Shown in pieces: positions 6,580 to 12,163 of a stretch of DNA of 12,163 nt (position 1 is the first letter of the stretch; the number at the start of each line of letters is the position of its first letter). Position numbers and translations under genes: made by a program. Source of the DNA: Clostridiales bacterium (GTDB taxonomy: Bacteria > Bacillota > Clostridia > Lachnospirales > Lachnospiraceae); the NCBI GenBank assembly GCA_029267975.1, contig JAJUHH010000047.1, forward strand, positions 1 to 12,163, written 5' to 3'. The notes beneath the pieces were generated by a model. The model did no database searches. It was not told the origin of the DNA and saw only the letters and a list, made by a program, of their open reading frames with translations.

Positions 6580-8415
6580 CTACGAATTACTTTGTCTGTT
6601 TCTTCTATCACGCATGCGCAGGGTCGAGTCAAGAATTTTTTTGCGAATTCGCAAACTGGTTGGTGTTACCTCTAAAAGCTCATCAGTCTCAATAAATTCA
6701 AGGGCCTGTTCTAAGCTAAGTATCTTGGGCGGAATAAGTCTTAAAGCTTCATCTGCACTGGAGGAACGGGTATTGGTAAGCTGCTTGCGCTTACACACAT
6801 TTACCTCGATATCCTCGGCTTTTGGATTCTGTCCTACTACCATGCCGGCATATACCTTCACACCAGGTCCAATGAAGAGAGCTCCACGCTCCTGGGCGTT
6901 ATATAAGCCGTAGGTGATACTTTCACCAGACTCGAAGGCAATTAAGCTGCCTGTTTTACGATACTGGATATCACCCTTATAGGGACCATAGCCGTCAAAG
7001 AGAGTATTTATAATTCCGGTTCCCTTGGTATCTGTTAAGAATTCACCGCGATATCCGATCAAGCCTCTGGCCGGAATGGAAAACTCTAAGCGGGTATGTC
7101 CGTTGCCGGAGGTATGCATGTTGATCATCTCGCCCTTTCGCTGACCTAGCTTATCAATGACCGTACCGGTGAATTCATCCGGTACATCGATGACAGCATG
7201 TTCCATAGGCTCAAGCTTCTTTCCCTGCTCATCTGTCCGATATAATACCTCTGCTTTACTAACAGAAAACTCATAACCCTCACGTCTCATGGTTTCAATA
7301 AGCACGGACAGGTGAAGTTCACCGCGACCGGATACCTTGAAGCTTTCTGTTGAATCTGTTTCTTCGACACGGAGACTGACATCTGTATTCAGCTCGCGCA
7401 TCAGGCGGTCTCTCAAATGGCGCGAGGTTACAAATTTGCCCTCTGTACCGGCAAGGGGACTGTCATTTACATTGAAATACATGGCAATCGTTGGCTCGGA
7501 AATCTTCTGGAAGGGAATTGCTTCCGGCTGCTCAGGTGAGCAGATGGTATCTCCGATATGAATATCTGCGATGCCGGAGATGGCAACAATGGAACCGATG
7601 GTTGCTTCATTTACTTCAACACGCTTTAAACCGTCAAACTCATAGAGCTTACTGATCTTAACCCTGACATTCATCTCAGGATCATGTGCATTGACCAAAA
7701 CAGCATCCTGATTGACACGGATGCTTCCGTTATCAACCTTGCCGATACCAATTCTGCCTACATATTCATTATAGTCGATGGTACTGATCAGTACCTGGGT
7801 ACCACGGTTCGGATCACCTTCAGGGGCCGGAATGGAATTGATAATTGTCTCAAAGAGCGGAGTCATATCCTTTGCATCCTCTTCTATGGAAAGGGAGGCA
7901 ATACCTTGCTTTGCAGACGCATAAACGAAGGGGCAGTCAAGCTGCTCATCATTGGCATCAAGCTCCAGCAATAACTCCAGAACCTCGTCCACTACTTCTC
8001 TGGGTCTGGCTTCCGGACGATCAATCTTATTAATACATACGATAACCGGAAGGGATAGTTCCAGAGCTTTCTTTAACACAAACTTTGTCTGAGGCATCGG
8101 ACCTTCAAAAGCATCTACAACAAGTACAACACCATTTACCATTTTTAAAACACGTTCTACCTCGCCGCCAAAATCAGCATGACCGGGAGTATCTATTATA
8201 TTAATCTTGTATCCCTTGTACTGTACGGCGGTATTCTTTGACAGAATTGTTATACCACGCTCGCGTTCCAGTGCATTGGAATCCATGACTCTTTCTACGA
8301 CTGCCTGGTTGGACCGAAATACACCACTCTGCTTCAGCAGCTCATCTACCAAAGTAGTTTTACCGTGATCGACATGGGCGATGATAGCGATATTTCGAAT
8401 ATCCTCACGTTTCAT
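6580..8415 (-). CDS. typA: translational GTPase TypA/BipA
   Basis: A 611-residue protein of normal length for the family, a ribosome-binding GTPase related to EF-G and LepA that helps 50S assembly and stress or low-temperature growth. GTPase motifs are complete: G1 AHVDHGKT (13-20), switch I RERGITI (51-57), G3 DTPGH (75-79), G4 NKID (129-132) and G5 SAK (167-169). The C-terminal TypA-specific region follows, with SGRGELHLSVL and IPARGLIGYRGEFLTDTKG. The start is ATG at 8415, giving the canonical MKREDIRNIAIIAHVDHGK; GGAG at 8425-8428 precedes it by 9 bases. The frame is open upstream to 8490 but that extension is not conserved in the family as I know it and covers the promoter. It is monocistronic, divergent from the OB-fold gene and convergent with the Panacea gene. 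Confidence 0.97.
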   Translation of the reverse strand: MKREDIRNIAIIAHVDHGKTTLVDELLKQSGVFRSNQAVVERVMDSNALERERGITILSKNTAVQYKGYKINIIDTPGHADFGGEVERVLKMVNGVVLVVDAFEGPMPQTKFVLKKALELSLPVIVCINKIDRPEARPREVVDEVLELLLELDANDEQLDCPFVYASAKQGIASLSIEEDAKDMTPLFETIINSIPAPEGDPNRGTQVLISTIDYNEYVGRIGIGKVDNGSIRVNQDAVLVNAHDPEMNVRVKISKLYEFDGLKRVEVNEATIGSIVAISGIADIHIGDTICSPEQPEAIPFQKISEPTIAMYFNVNDSPLAGTEGKFVTSRHLRDRLMRELNTDVSLRVEETDSTESFKVSGRGELHLSVLIETMRREGYEFSVSKAEVLYRTDEQGKKLEPMEHAVIDVPDEFTGTVIDKLGQRKGEMINMHTSGNGHTRLEFSIPARGLIGYRGEFLTDTKGTGIINTLFDGYGPYKGDIQYRKTGSLIAFESGESITYGLYNAQERGALFIGPGVKVYAGMVVGQNPKAEDIEVNVCKRKQLTNTRSSSADEALRLIPPKILSLEQALEFIETDELLEVTPTSLRIRKKILDSTLRMRDRRNRQSNS

Positions 8416-8433
8416 TAATGAATGCTCCAATCT

Positions 8434-8448
8434 GCGTACCTTGTACGC
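8434..8448 (-). promoter_or_regulatory. short hairpin in the typA 5' leader
   Basis: GCGTAC (8434-8439) and GTACGC (8443-8448) make a perfect 6-bp stem with a 3-base loop just before the typA SD. It could modulate ribosome access, but it is too short to assign to a known element. Confidence 0.35.
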
Positions 8449-8480
8449 GTTAAAAATAAGCGGAATTTTGCAACCTAAAC

Positions 8481-8510
8481 ATTTTATCATAAGGTCTAAT
8501 TAAAAAGCAA
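8481..8510 (-). promoter_or_regulatory. promoter of typA
   Basis: On the minus strand TTGCTT (8505-8510), 18 bases and TAAAAT (8481-8486) preceded by a TG extension (TGATAAAAT). Transcription would start about 8474, leaving a leader of about 60 bases. Confidence 0.6.
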
Positions 8511-8558
8511 CGCATGACTGCAAAAAAATAGATAAAAATCTAAAATAAATTTGTATAA

Positions 8559-8577
8559 ATTAACAAAAATTGTTAAT
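8559..8577. promoter_or_regulatory. palindrome in the divergent typA / OB-fold gene spacer
   Basis: ATTAACAA-AAA-TTGTTAAT is a perfect 8-bp inverted repeat in a very AT-rich stretch (8516-8640) between divergent genes. Its half-sites resemble Rex half-sites but in the opposite order, so Rex is not a match. The rest of the 320-base spacer holds the typA promoter and leader, the GGCGTA hairpin and the SD of the next gene. I could not pick a convincing rightward promoter. Confidence 0.4.
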
Positions 8578-8699
8578 ACTATCAATAAATTGAAAATTTT
8601 TACTTCTAAAATATGGAAATGAGCATATATTTAATCATAGGTGAATGAAAGCTGTTTTCCACGAAACAACGAAGTTTACCCCACATTTTAGAGCAGATT

Positions 8700-8715
8700 G
8701 GCGTAAAAATACGCC
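8700..8715 (+). promoter_or_regulatory. hairpin immediately before the OB-fold gene SD
   Basis: GGCGTA (8700-8705), loop AAAA, and TACGCC (8710-8715) form a perfect 6-bp stem, one base before the very purine-rich SD GGAGGAAGGAGAGG (8717-8730). Possibly a translational control or RNA-stabilising element. Confidence 0.4.
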
Positions 8716-8737
8716 GGGAGGAAGGAGAGGTACGGTA

Positions 8738-9370
8738 ATGACAGATAAAGTATTTGATAACAATCAAGTAAGTATTGCAGGAGAGGTAGTCAGTGATTTT
8801 ACGTTCAGCCACGATGTATTTGGCGAAGGGTTCTATGTTCTTGAGGTGGTTGTCAGCAGGTTAAGTAATTCCTATGACATGATACCTGTTATGGTATCAG
8901 AACGTCTCATTGATGTAAAACAGGATTATAAGGGAAAATTTGTGGAGGTTCTGGGTCAGTTCCGTTCCTATAACCGCCATGAGGAAAGTAAGAACAAGCT
9001 GGTTCTTTCAGTATTTGCCAGAGAGATCAAGATGGTGGATGAATTATCAGAGAATGTAAAGCCAAATCACATCTTTTTAGACGGCTTTGTATGCAAACCT
9101 CCCATCTATCGCAAGACACCTCTTGGCAGAGAGATTGCAGATGTTCTTCTGGCAGTGAACAGACCTTATGGTAAATCAGACTATATCCCTTGCATCTGCT
9201 GGGGCAGAAATGCTAGATTTGCGGAAACCTTTGCAGTCGGCGGCCATGTTCAAATATGGGGTAGAATTCAAAGCCGTGAATATCAGAAGAAGATCAGCGA
9301 AACCGAGTTTGAAAAGCGCATTGCCTATGAAGTGTCCGTAAGTAAGTTAGAATACCTGGAAGAGTATTAA
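8738..9370 (+). CDS. single-stranded-DNA-binding-like protein with two tandem OB folds
   Basis: A 210-residue protein. Residues about 8-102 form a first OB-like unit (NQVSIAGEVVSDFTFSHDVF to VFAREIKMVD). Residues about 109-206 form a second unit with clear SSB features: PNHIFLDGFVCKPPIYRKTP, GREIADVLLAVNRPYGKSDYIPCI, CWGRNARFAETFAVGGHVQIWGRIQSRE. The C-terminus lacks the acidic DDDIPF-type tail by which SSB recruits partners. It therefore looks like a paralogue of the replicative SSB carrying two OB folds on one chain, a PriB/SSB-like arrangement. The start is ATG at 8738 after an extended SD; the frame is open to 8645 but that start has no SD. It stands alone, closed by a terminator. Likely binds single-stranded nucleic acid; its cellular role is not evident. 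Confidence 0.72.
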   Translation: MTDKVFDNNQVSIAGEVVSDFTFSHDVFGEGFYVLEVVVSRLSNSYDMIPVMVSERLIDVKQDYKGKFVEVLGQFRSYNRHEESKNKLVLSVFAREIKMVDELSENVKPNHIFLDGFVCKPPIYRKTPLGREIADVLLAVNRPYGKSDYIPCICWGRNARFAETFAVGGHVQIWGRIQSREYQKKISETEFEKRIAYEVSVSKLEYLEEY

Positions 9371-9462
9371 AATAGTCAGCGGTTTTTGATCCGATTGAAA
9401 TAATAGATTAATGGAATAATTGCGTAAATATAAGAAAAAGTAATCCTATCATAGGTATCATG

Positions 9463-9499
9463 AATATTCCCGTGGCTTGCCTGCGGGAATATTTTTATC
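9463..9499 (+). terminator. intrinsic terminator after the OB-fold gene
   Basis: AATATTCCCG (9463-9472) pairs perfectly with CGGGAATATT (9484-9493), followed by TTTATCTTA. Between the gene and this hairpin, and from 9500 to 9597, I see no gene. Confidence 0.85.
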
Positions 9500-9597
9500 T
9501 TAATGGAAATACCTACGAATTTTACGATAAGATAAAAGAAGGAAACTTTCCCATATCTCTTTTTAGTGATGCAATAGACTAGATATTGCAAAAACAT

Positions 9598-9626
9598 TTG
9601 ACACAAATAATTGTAAGTGCTAAGAT
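9598..9626 (+). promoter_or_regulatory. promoter of the lysine riboswitch-dapAB operon
   Basis: TTGACA (9598-9603), a 17-base spacer and TAAGAT (9621-9626). Transcription would start near 9633, about 30 bases before the aptamer. Confidence 0.88.
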
Positions 9627-9659
9627 AATTCTACAGTAATAATGAAATTACATATTTGC

Positions 9660-9830
9660 TTATGGTAGAGGTGCATTGTTTATCAGTAGCTGTGGGATAT
9701 GTCAGGCATAGAGGAACACAGGGAAAGGAAACATTGCCGAAGTGGGGGCGGACCTGATCTGTCTCTGCTGGGCATATGGTGAATAACCATATGACTGTCA
9801 TCATTGATATGATGGAGCGCTGCCTAAAGA
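9660..9830 (+). ncRNA. lysine riboswitch (L box)
   Basis: The segment GGTAGAGGTGCATTG (9664-9678) matches the conserved 5' core GATAGAGGTGCGAA of L boxes. It is followed by AGTAGC, GGGAAAGG, then the highly conserved TTGCCGAAG (9734-9742) and CTGGGC (9768-9773). A P4-like hairpin CATATGG-TGAATAA-CCATATG (9773-9793) and a P5-like hairpin CATCAT-TGA-TATGATG come next, then the closing strand GGAGCGCTGCC, in which CTGCC (9820-9824) can pair with GGTAG (9664-9668). Order and spacing agree with the B. subtilis lysC switch. Known function: lysine binding favours the downstream terminator and lowers expression, here of dapA-dapB. Confidence 0.93.
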
Positions 9831-9897
9831 ATGTCATAAACTTACAGGGATGAATCATGGGATTTTTTATTGTGCTGCCCTTAAGCGATTCTTTAGT

Positions 9898-9922
9898 GTC
9901 GACTTTCCGGTCGACTTTTTTT
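9898..9922 (+). terminator. lysine riboswitch terminator before dapA
   Basis: GTCGAC (9898-9903), loop TTTCCG, GTCGAC (9910-9915), then seven T residues (9916-9922). It stands 57 bases before the dapA ATG and is the expression platform of the lysine switch. Confidence 0.85.
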
Positions 9923-9979
9923 GTAGCACCATACCTTTTAAGCAACCTTTTTAATTTAACTTATTAGGAGGAAGGAAAG

Positions 9980-10870
9980 ATGGCTGTATTTAAAGGCTCA
10001 GGTGTCGCGATTGTAACACCCTTTACGAAAACAAACGAGGTTGACTTTGAGAAGCTGGGAGAATTGATTGAGTACCAGATTGCGGCGGGCACGGATAGTA
10101 TTATTGTCTGTGGAACTACCGGCGAGGCTTCCACCTTGACTCATGAGGAGCATTTGGAGTGTATACGCTATGCTGTAAATAAGGTTGCAAAGAGGGTTCC
10201 AGTGATTGCCGGTACCGGTTCTAATGCAACAGATACTGCTGTTTATCTGTCACAGGAAGCTGAGAGCTATGGTGCTGATGCCTTACTGCTAGTTACCCCT
10301 TATTACAATAAAGGGACACAGAAAGGCTTAATTGCACATTTTACAGAAGTAGCAAACTCCGTGAAGCTTCCTATTATCTTATATAATGTCCCCGGAAGAA
10401 CCGGCTGCAACCTTCTTCCACAGACTGTGGCAACCTTATTCAAGAATGTGGATAACATTGTAGGAATTAAGGAGGCCAGTGGAAATATTGCTCAGGTTGC
10501 GGAGCTTATGCAGCTGACAGAGGGCAAGATAGATCTATATTCCGGTAATGACGAGATGGTTGTGCCGATTTTGAGCCTGGGAGGAATAGGAGTTATCTCC
10601 GTATTAGCAAACATTGCACCGGGTCCTACTCACGACATGGTGATGAAATTCCTGGAGGGGGATGTGGCAGGTAGCCGTGAGCTGCAGCTGAAGTATCTGC
10701 CGCTTATTAATGCCCTGTTCTGTGAGGTTAACCCGATACCGGTGAAGAAGGCAGTCAATCTGATGGGCTTTGAAGCAGGAGGTCTTCGTATGCCCCTCAC
10801 AGAGATGGAAGAGGCAAATTCAGAGAGACTGCTGAGGGAAATGCATGCGGTAGGAATTAAAACCATATAA
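9980..10870 (+). CDS. dapA: 4-hydroxy-tetrahydrodipicolinate synthase
   Basis: A 296-residue TIM-barrel enzyme that condenses pyruvate with aspartate semialdehyde, the first committed step toward diaminopimelate and lysine in the cytoplasm. Key residues are present: Thr46-Thr47 in CGTTGEAS, a tyrosine in VTPYYNKG (Tyr108/109), Tyr135 and Arg140 in LYNVPGRTG, and the Schiff-base lysine Lys164 in VGIKEASG. Length equals the family norm (about 292). The start ATG at 9980 follows AGGAGGAAGGAAAG. It is first in an operon with dapB, 31 bases apart, under the lysine riboswitch. It is intact, with no unusual features. Confidence 0.98.
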   Translation: MAVFKGSGVAIVTPFTKTNEVDFEKLGELIEYQIAAGTDSIIVCGTTGEASTLTHEEHLECIRYAVNKVAKRVPVIAGTGSNATDTAVYLSQEAESYGADALLLVTPYYNKGTQKGLIAHFTEVANSVKLPIILYNVPGRTGCNLLPQTVATLFKNVDNIVGIKEASGNIAQVAELMQLTEGKIDLYSGNDEMVVPILSLGGIGVISVLANIAPGPTHDMVMKFLEGDVAGSRELQLKYLPLINALFCEVNPIPVKKAVNLMGFEAGGLRMPLTEMEEANSERLLREMHAVGIKTI

Positions 10871-10901
10871 TATTCACGAGAAGCGGATTAGGAGGTTGCA
10901 T

Positions 10902-11657
10902 ATGACAAGTATCATTTTACGCGGCTGTAACGGTAAGATGGGTCAGGTAATAACAGAAATGGTGGAAGCGGATGACAATGCGGTGATCGTAGCCGGAATT
11001 GACATCTCCCTCAACCGTAATAATAAATACCCGGTGTATCAGAGCTTTACGGCCTGTAATGTAAAAGCAGACGTTATCATCGATTTTTCTGCTCCGGTTA
11101 ATCTGGAAGAGATGCTGGACTTTGCCGTAAAGCACAATATAGGTATTGTATTATGCACTACCGGCTTTAGTAAAGAACAGGTCGCAATGATCGAGGAGGC
11201 AGCTCATAAGGTTCCGATTCTTCGGTCCGCCAATATGTCTATGGGTATCAACCTGATTTCAAAGCTTATTCAGCAGGCTGCAGTAATACTGGCAGATGCC
11301 GGTTTTGACATTGAAATCGTGGAACGCCACCATAATAAGAAGATTGATGCACCCTCCGGAACCGCATTGGCACTGGCTGAAGCCATGAATGAGGTATTAA
11401 ATAATGAATATAGCTACAAGATGGACCGCTCAACTGAGCGTGCTGCCCGTAGCCGGAAAGAGATCGGTATCTCTGCAGTTCGGGGCGGAACCATCGTAGG
11501 GGAACACGAGATCATATTTGCAGGTACGGATGAGGTAATCGAGATCAAGCATACCGCCTACTCAAAAGCAATCTTTGCTAAAGGTGCCGTACAGGCAGCG
11601 AAGTATCTACCCGGTAAGGCGGCGGGAATGTATTGCATGAATGACATTATGAAGTAA
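10902..11657 (+). CDS. dapB: 4-hydroxy-tetrahydrodipicolinate reductase
   Basis: A 251-residue NAD(P)H-dependent reductase that acts on the DapA product, giving tetrahydrodipicolinate. The N-terminal nucleotide-binding loop GCNGKMG (8-14) is followed by DFSAP and CTTGFS. The catalytic and substrate motif ERHHNKKIDAPSGTA contains the His-His pair and the Lys-x-Asp-Ala-Pro-Ser-Gly-Thr signature. The C-terminal GGTIVGEHEIIFAG and HTAYSKAIFAKGA are also conserved. The start is ATG at 10902, six bases after TAGGAGG; an in-frame TTG six bases earlier overlaps the SD region and is unlikely. It follows dapA closely and shares its transcript. The stop lies seven bases before the large inverted-repeat element. 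Confidence 0.97.
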   Translation: MTSIILRGCNGKMGQVITEMVEADDNAVIVAGIDISLNRNNKYPVYQSFTACNVKADVIIDFSAPVNLEEMLDFAVKHNIGIVLCTTGFSKEQVAMIEEAAHKVPILRSANMSMGINLISKLIQQAAVILADAGFDIEIVERHHNKKIDAPSGTALALAEAMNEVLNNEYSYKMDRSTERAARSRKEIGISAVRGGTIVGEHEIIFAGTDEVIEIKHTAYSKAIFAKGAVQAAKYLPGKAAGMYCMNDIMK

Positions 11658-11663
11658 ATAATT

Positions 11664-12011
11664 TTAGTAACAAAGGAACGGGGAGCAGGGAGGACAGTCT
11701 CTAAAGGGTGAAGAGAAAGCGGCCTGCTTGAAATCAAGTATCTGCTTTCTGTTTTACTAAGGAAACAAGGTTAGAATCTATAATGAGATAGATGTTATGT
11801 AATTTTCGGGTCCAGCGCATTTGCACCTCCGTGTGCAACGCGCTTGAGATTGCCATTCATGGCAACCTCCCCCTGCGTAACGCTCATTTTATTTTCCATC
11901 CTTGTTTGTCTAAGTACAACAACGATTTTGATTAAAGATTTCAAGCAGGCCGCTTTCTCTTTACCCTAAGGGATACTGTCCTGCCCTTGTCCCCGTCCCT
12001 TTGTCACCTAA
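11664..12011. repeat. 348-bp imperfect inverted-repeat element after dapB, MITE/REP-like or structured RNA
   Basis: The outer arms begin TTAG..AACAAAGGAACGGGG (11664-11683) and end CCCCGTCCCTTTGTCACCTAA. They become a perfect 25-bp inverted repeat (11711-11735 with 11937-11961) and continue inward with lower similarity (around AACAAGG at 11764-11770 and CCTTGTTT near 11919), so each arm spans over 110 bases. The centre holds three compact hairpins: GCGC..TTGCAC/GTGCAA..GCGC (11815-11843), TTGCCA-TTCA-TGGCAA (11850-11865) and GCGT-A-ACGC (11875-11883). There is no open frame of note and no transposase. The outer GTGACAAAGGGACGG sequence resembles REP-like palindromes I associate with Clostridia genomes. 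No exact target duplication is visible; the flanks are AT-rich. It fills most of the 490-base gap after dapB. Confidence 0.75.
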
Positions 12012-12029
12012 TAAATTGCATATTTTCTC

Positions 12030-12047
12030 AATTTTGTTCACAAAATT
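12030..12047. promoter_or_regulatory. 18-bp palindrome upstream of the last gene
   Basis: AATTTTGTTCACAAAATT has 8-bp arms and a 2-base centre, about 100 bases before the next start codon. It is shaped like an operator for a dimeric repressor. I found no consensus promoter at standard spacing next to it (a TAGAAT lies at 12063-12068). Confidence 0.4.
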
Positions 12048-12150
12048 TTCGTAATCTGGGTGTAGAATTGGAATTATTGAGGGTTCGGTTTTGCCCGGTT
12101 CTAAGGTGGACAGGGAAAGCACGGACAAATATTATAAGGAGGAGAAAATT

Positions 12151-12163
12151 TTGATTGAGGTAA
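12151..12163 (+). CDS. start of an unidentified gene, cut by the window edge
   Basis: A strong SD, AAGGAGGAG (12136-12144), lies six bases before TTG at 12151, which begins an open frame reading M-I-E-V before the sequence ends. A TTG start is common enough in this group. The product cannot be identified from four codons. It is separated from dapB by the inverted-repeat element, so it probably has its own transcript. Confidence 0.6.

Noticed and set aside
9376..9606. 76-codon minus-strand open frame
   Set aside because: It spans the terminator of the OB-fold gene and the dapA promoter, and its low-complexity, AT-driven composition looks non-coding.
9631..9945. 104-codon minus-strand open frame
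   Set aside because: It lies wholly over the lysine riboswitch and its terminator, has no SD that I can see and resembles no family.
11664..12011. Retron, group II intron or CRISPR interpretation of the inverted-repeat element
   Set aside because: There is no reverse transcriptase, no recognisable intron domain V and no regular direct repeats with spacers.
12063..12130. Riboswitch in the GC-richer leader of the last gene
   Set aside because: The stretch with GGTTCGGTTTTGCCCGG and AAAGCACGG was compared from memory with guanidine, preQ1, THF, c-di-GMP and TPP classes. It did not match their conserved cores.

Overview
The window looks like a chromosomal segment of a low-to-moderate GC, anaerobic, probably spore-forming Clostridia, most like Lachnospiraceae. 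This rests on strong AGGAGG-type ribosome binding sites, sigma-A-type promoters, Firmicutes-style riboswitches that act through intrinsic terminators, a YtvI-like sporulation membrane protein, a glycyl-radical pyruvate formate-lyase and a lysine-riboswitch dapA-dapB operon. The taxon is an inference from gene content.

Layout. 1-916 (+) is the C-terminal part of an O-antigen ligase/Wzy-like polysaccharide enzyme that runs in from the left. A bidirectional hairpin at 996-1031 separates it from a converging pyruvate formate-lyase gene (1098-3322, -). That gene is split by a one-base deletion near 1754. Its leader is elaborate: a TTGACA-N18-TATAAT promoter, a ZTP riboswitch (the 'pfl motif'), an overlapping terminator, and then an array of seven 17-bp units of unknown role just before the gene. 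Further up on the same strand is an ECF transporter S component (3672-4202).

The middle holds a YtvI/AI-2E-like permease (4390-5511, +), whose -10 box sits inside an inverted repeat. Next is an HTH + Panacea (SocA/DUF4065-like) antitoxin-type protein with no visible toxin (5626-6432, +), and then the translational GTPase TypA/BipA on the opposite strand (6580-8415, -). A divergent, AT-rich 320-bp spacer leads to a single-stranded-DNA-binding-like protein with two OB folds (8738-9370, +), closed by a clear terminator.

The right part is a lysine biosynthesis unit: consensus promoter, lysine riboswitch, terminator, dapA (9980-10870) and dapB (10902-11657). The enzymes catalyse the first two steps of the diaminopimelate branch, and the riboswitch should shut transcription when lysine is plentiful. 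Seven bases after dapB begins a 348-bp imperfect inverted-repeat element (11664-12011) with hairpins in its centre and no coding capacity, possibly a MITE/REP-like element or a structured RNA. A new gene begins at 12151 and leaves the window after four codons.

Most of the window is ordinary housekeeping sequence. The parts that deserve attention are the 17-bp array between the ZTP switch and pfl, the broken pfl under intact control, the orphan Panacea gene, the two-OB protein and the large inverted repeat after dapB.
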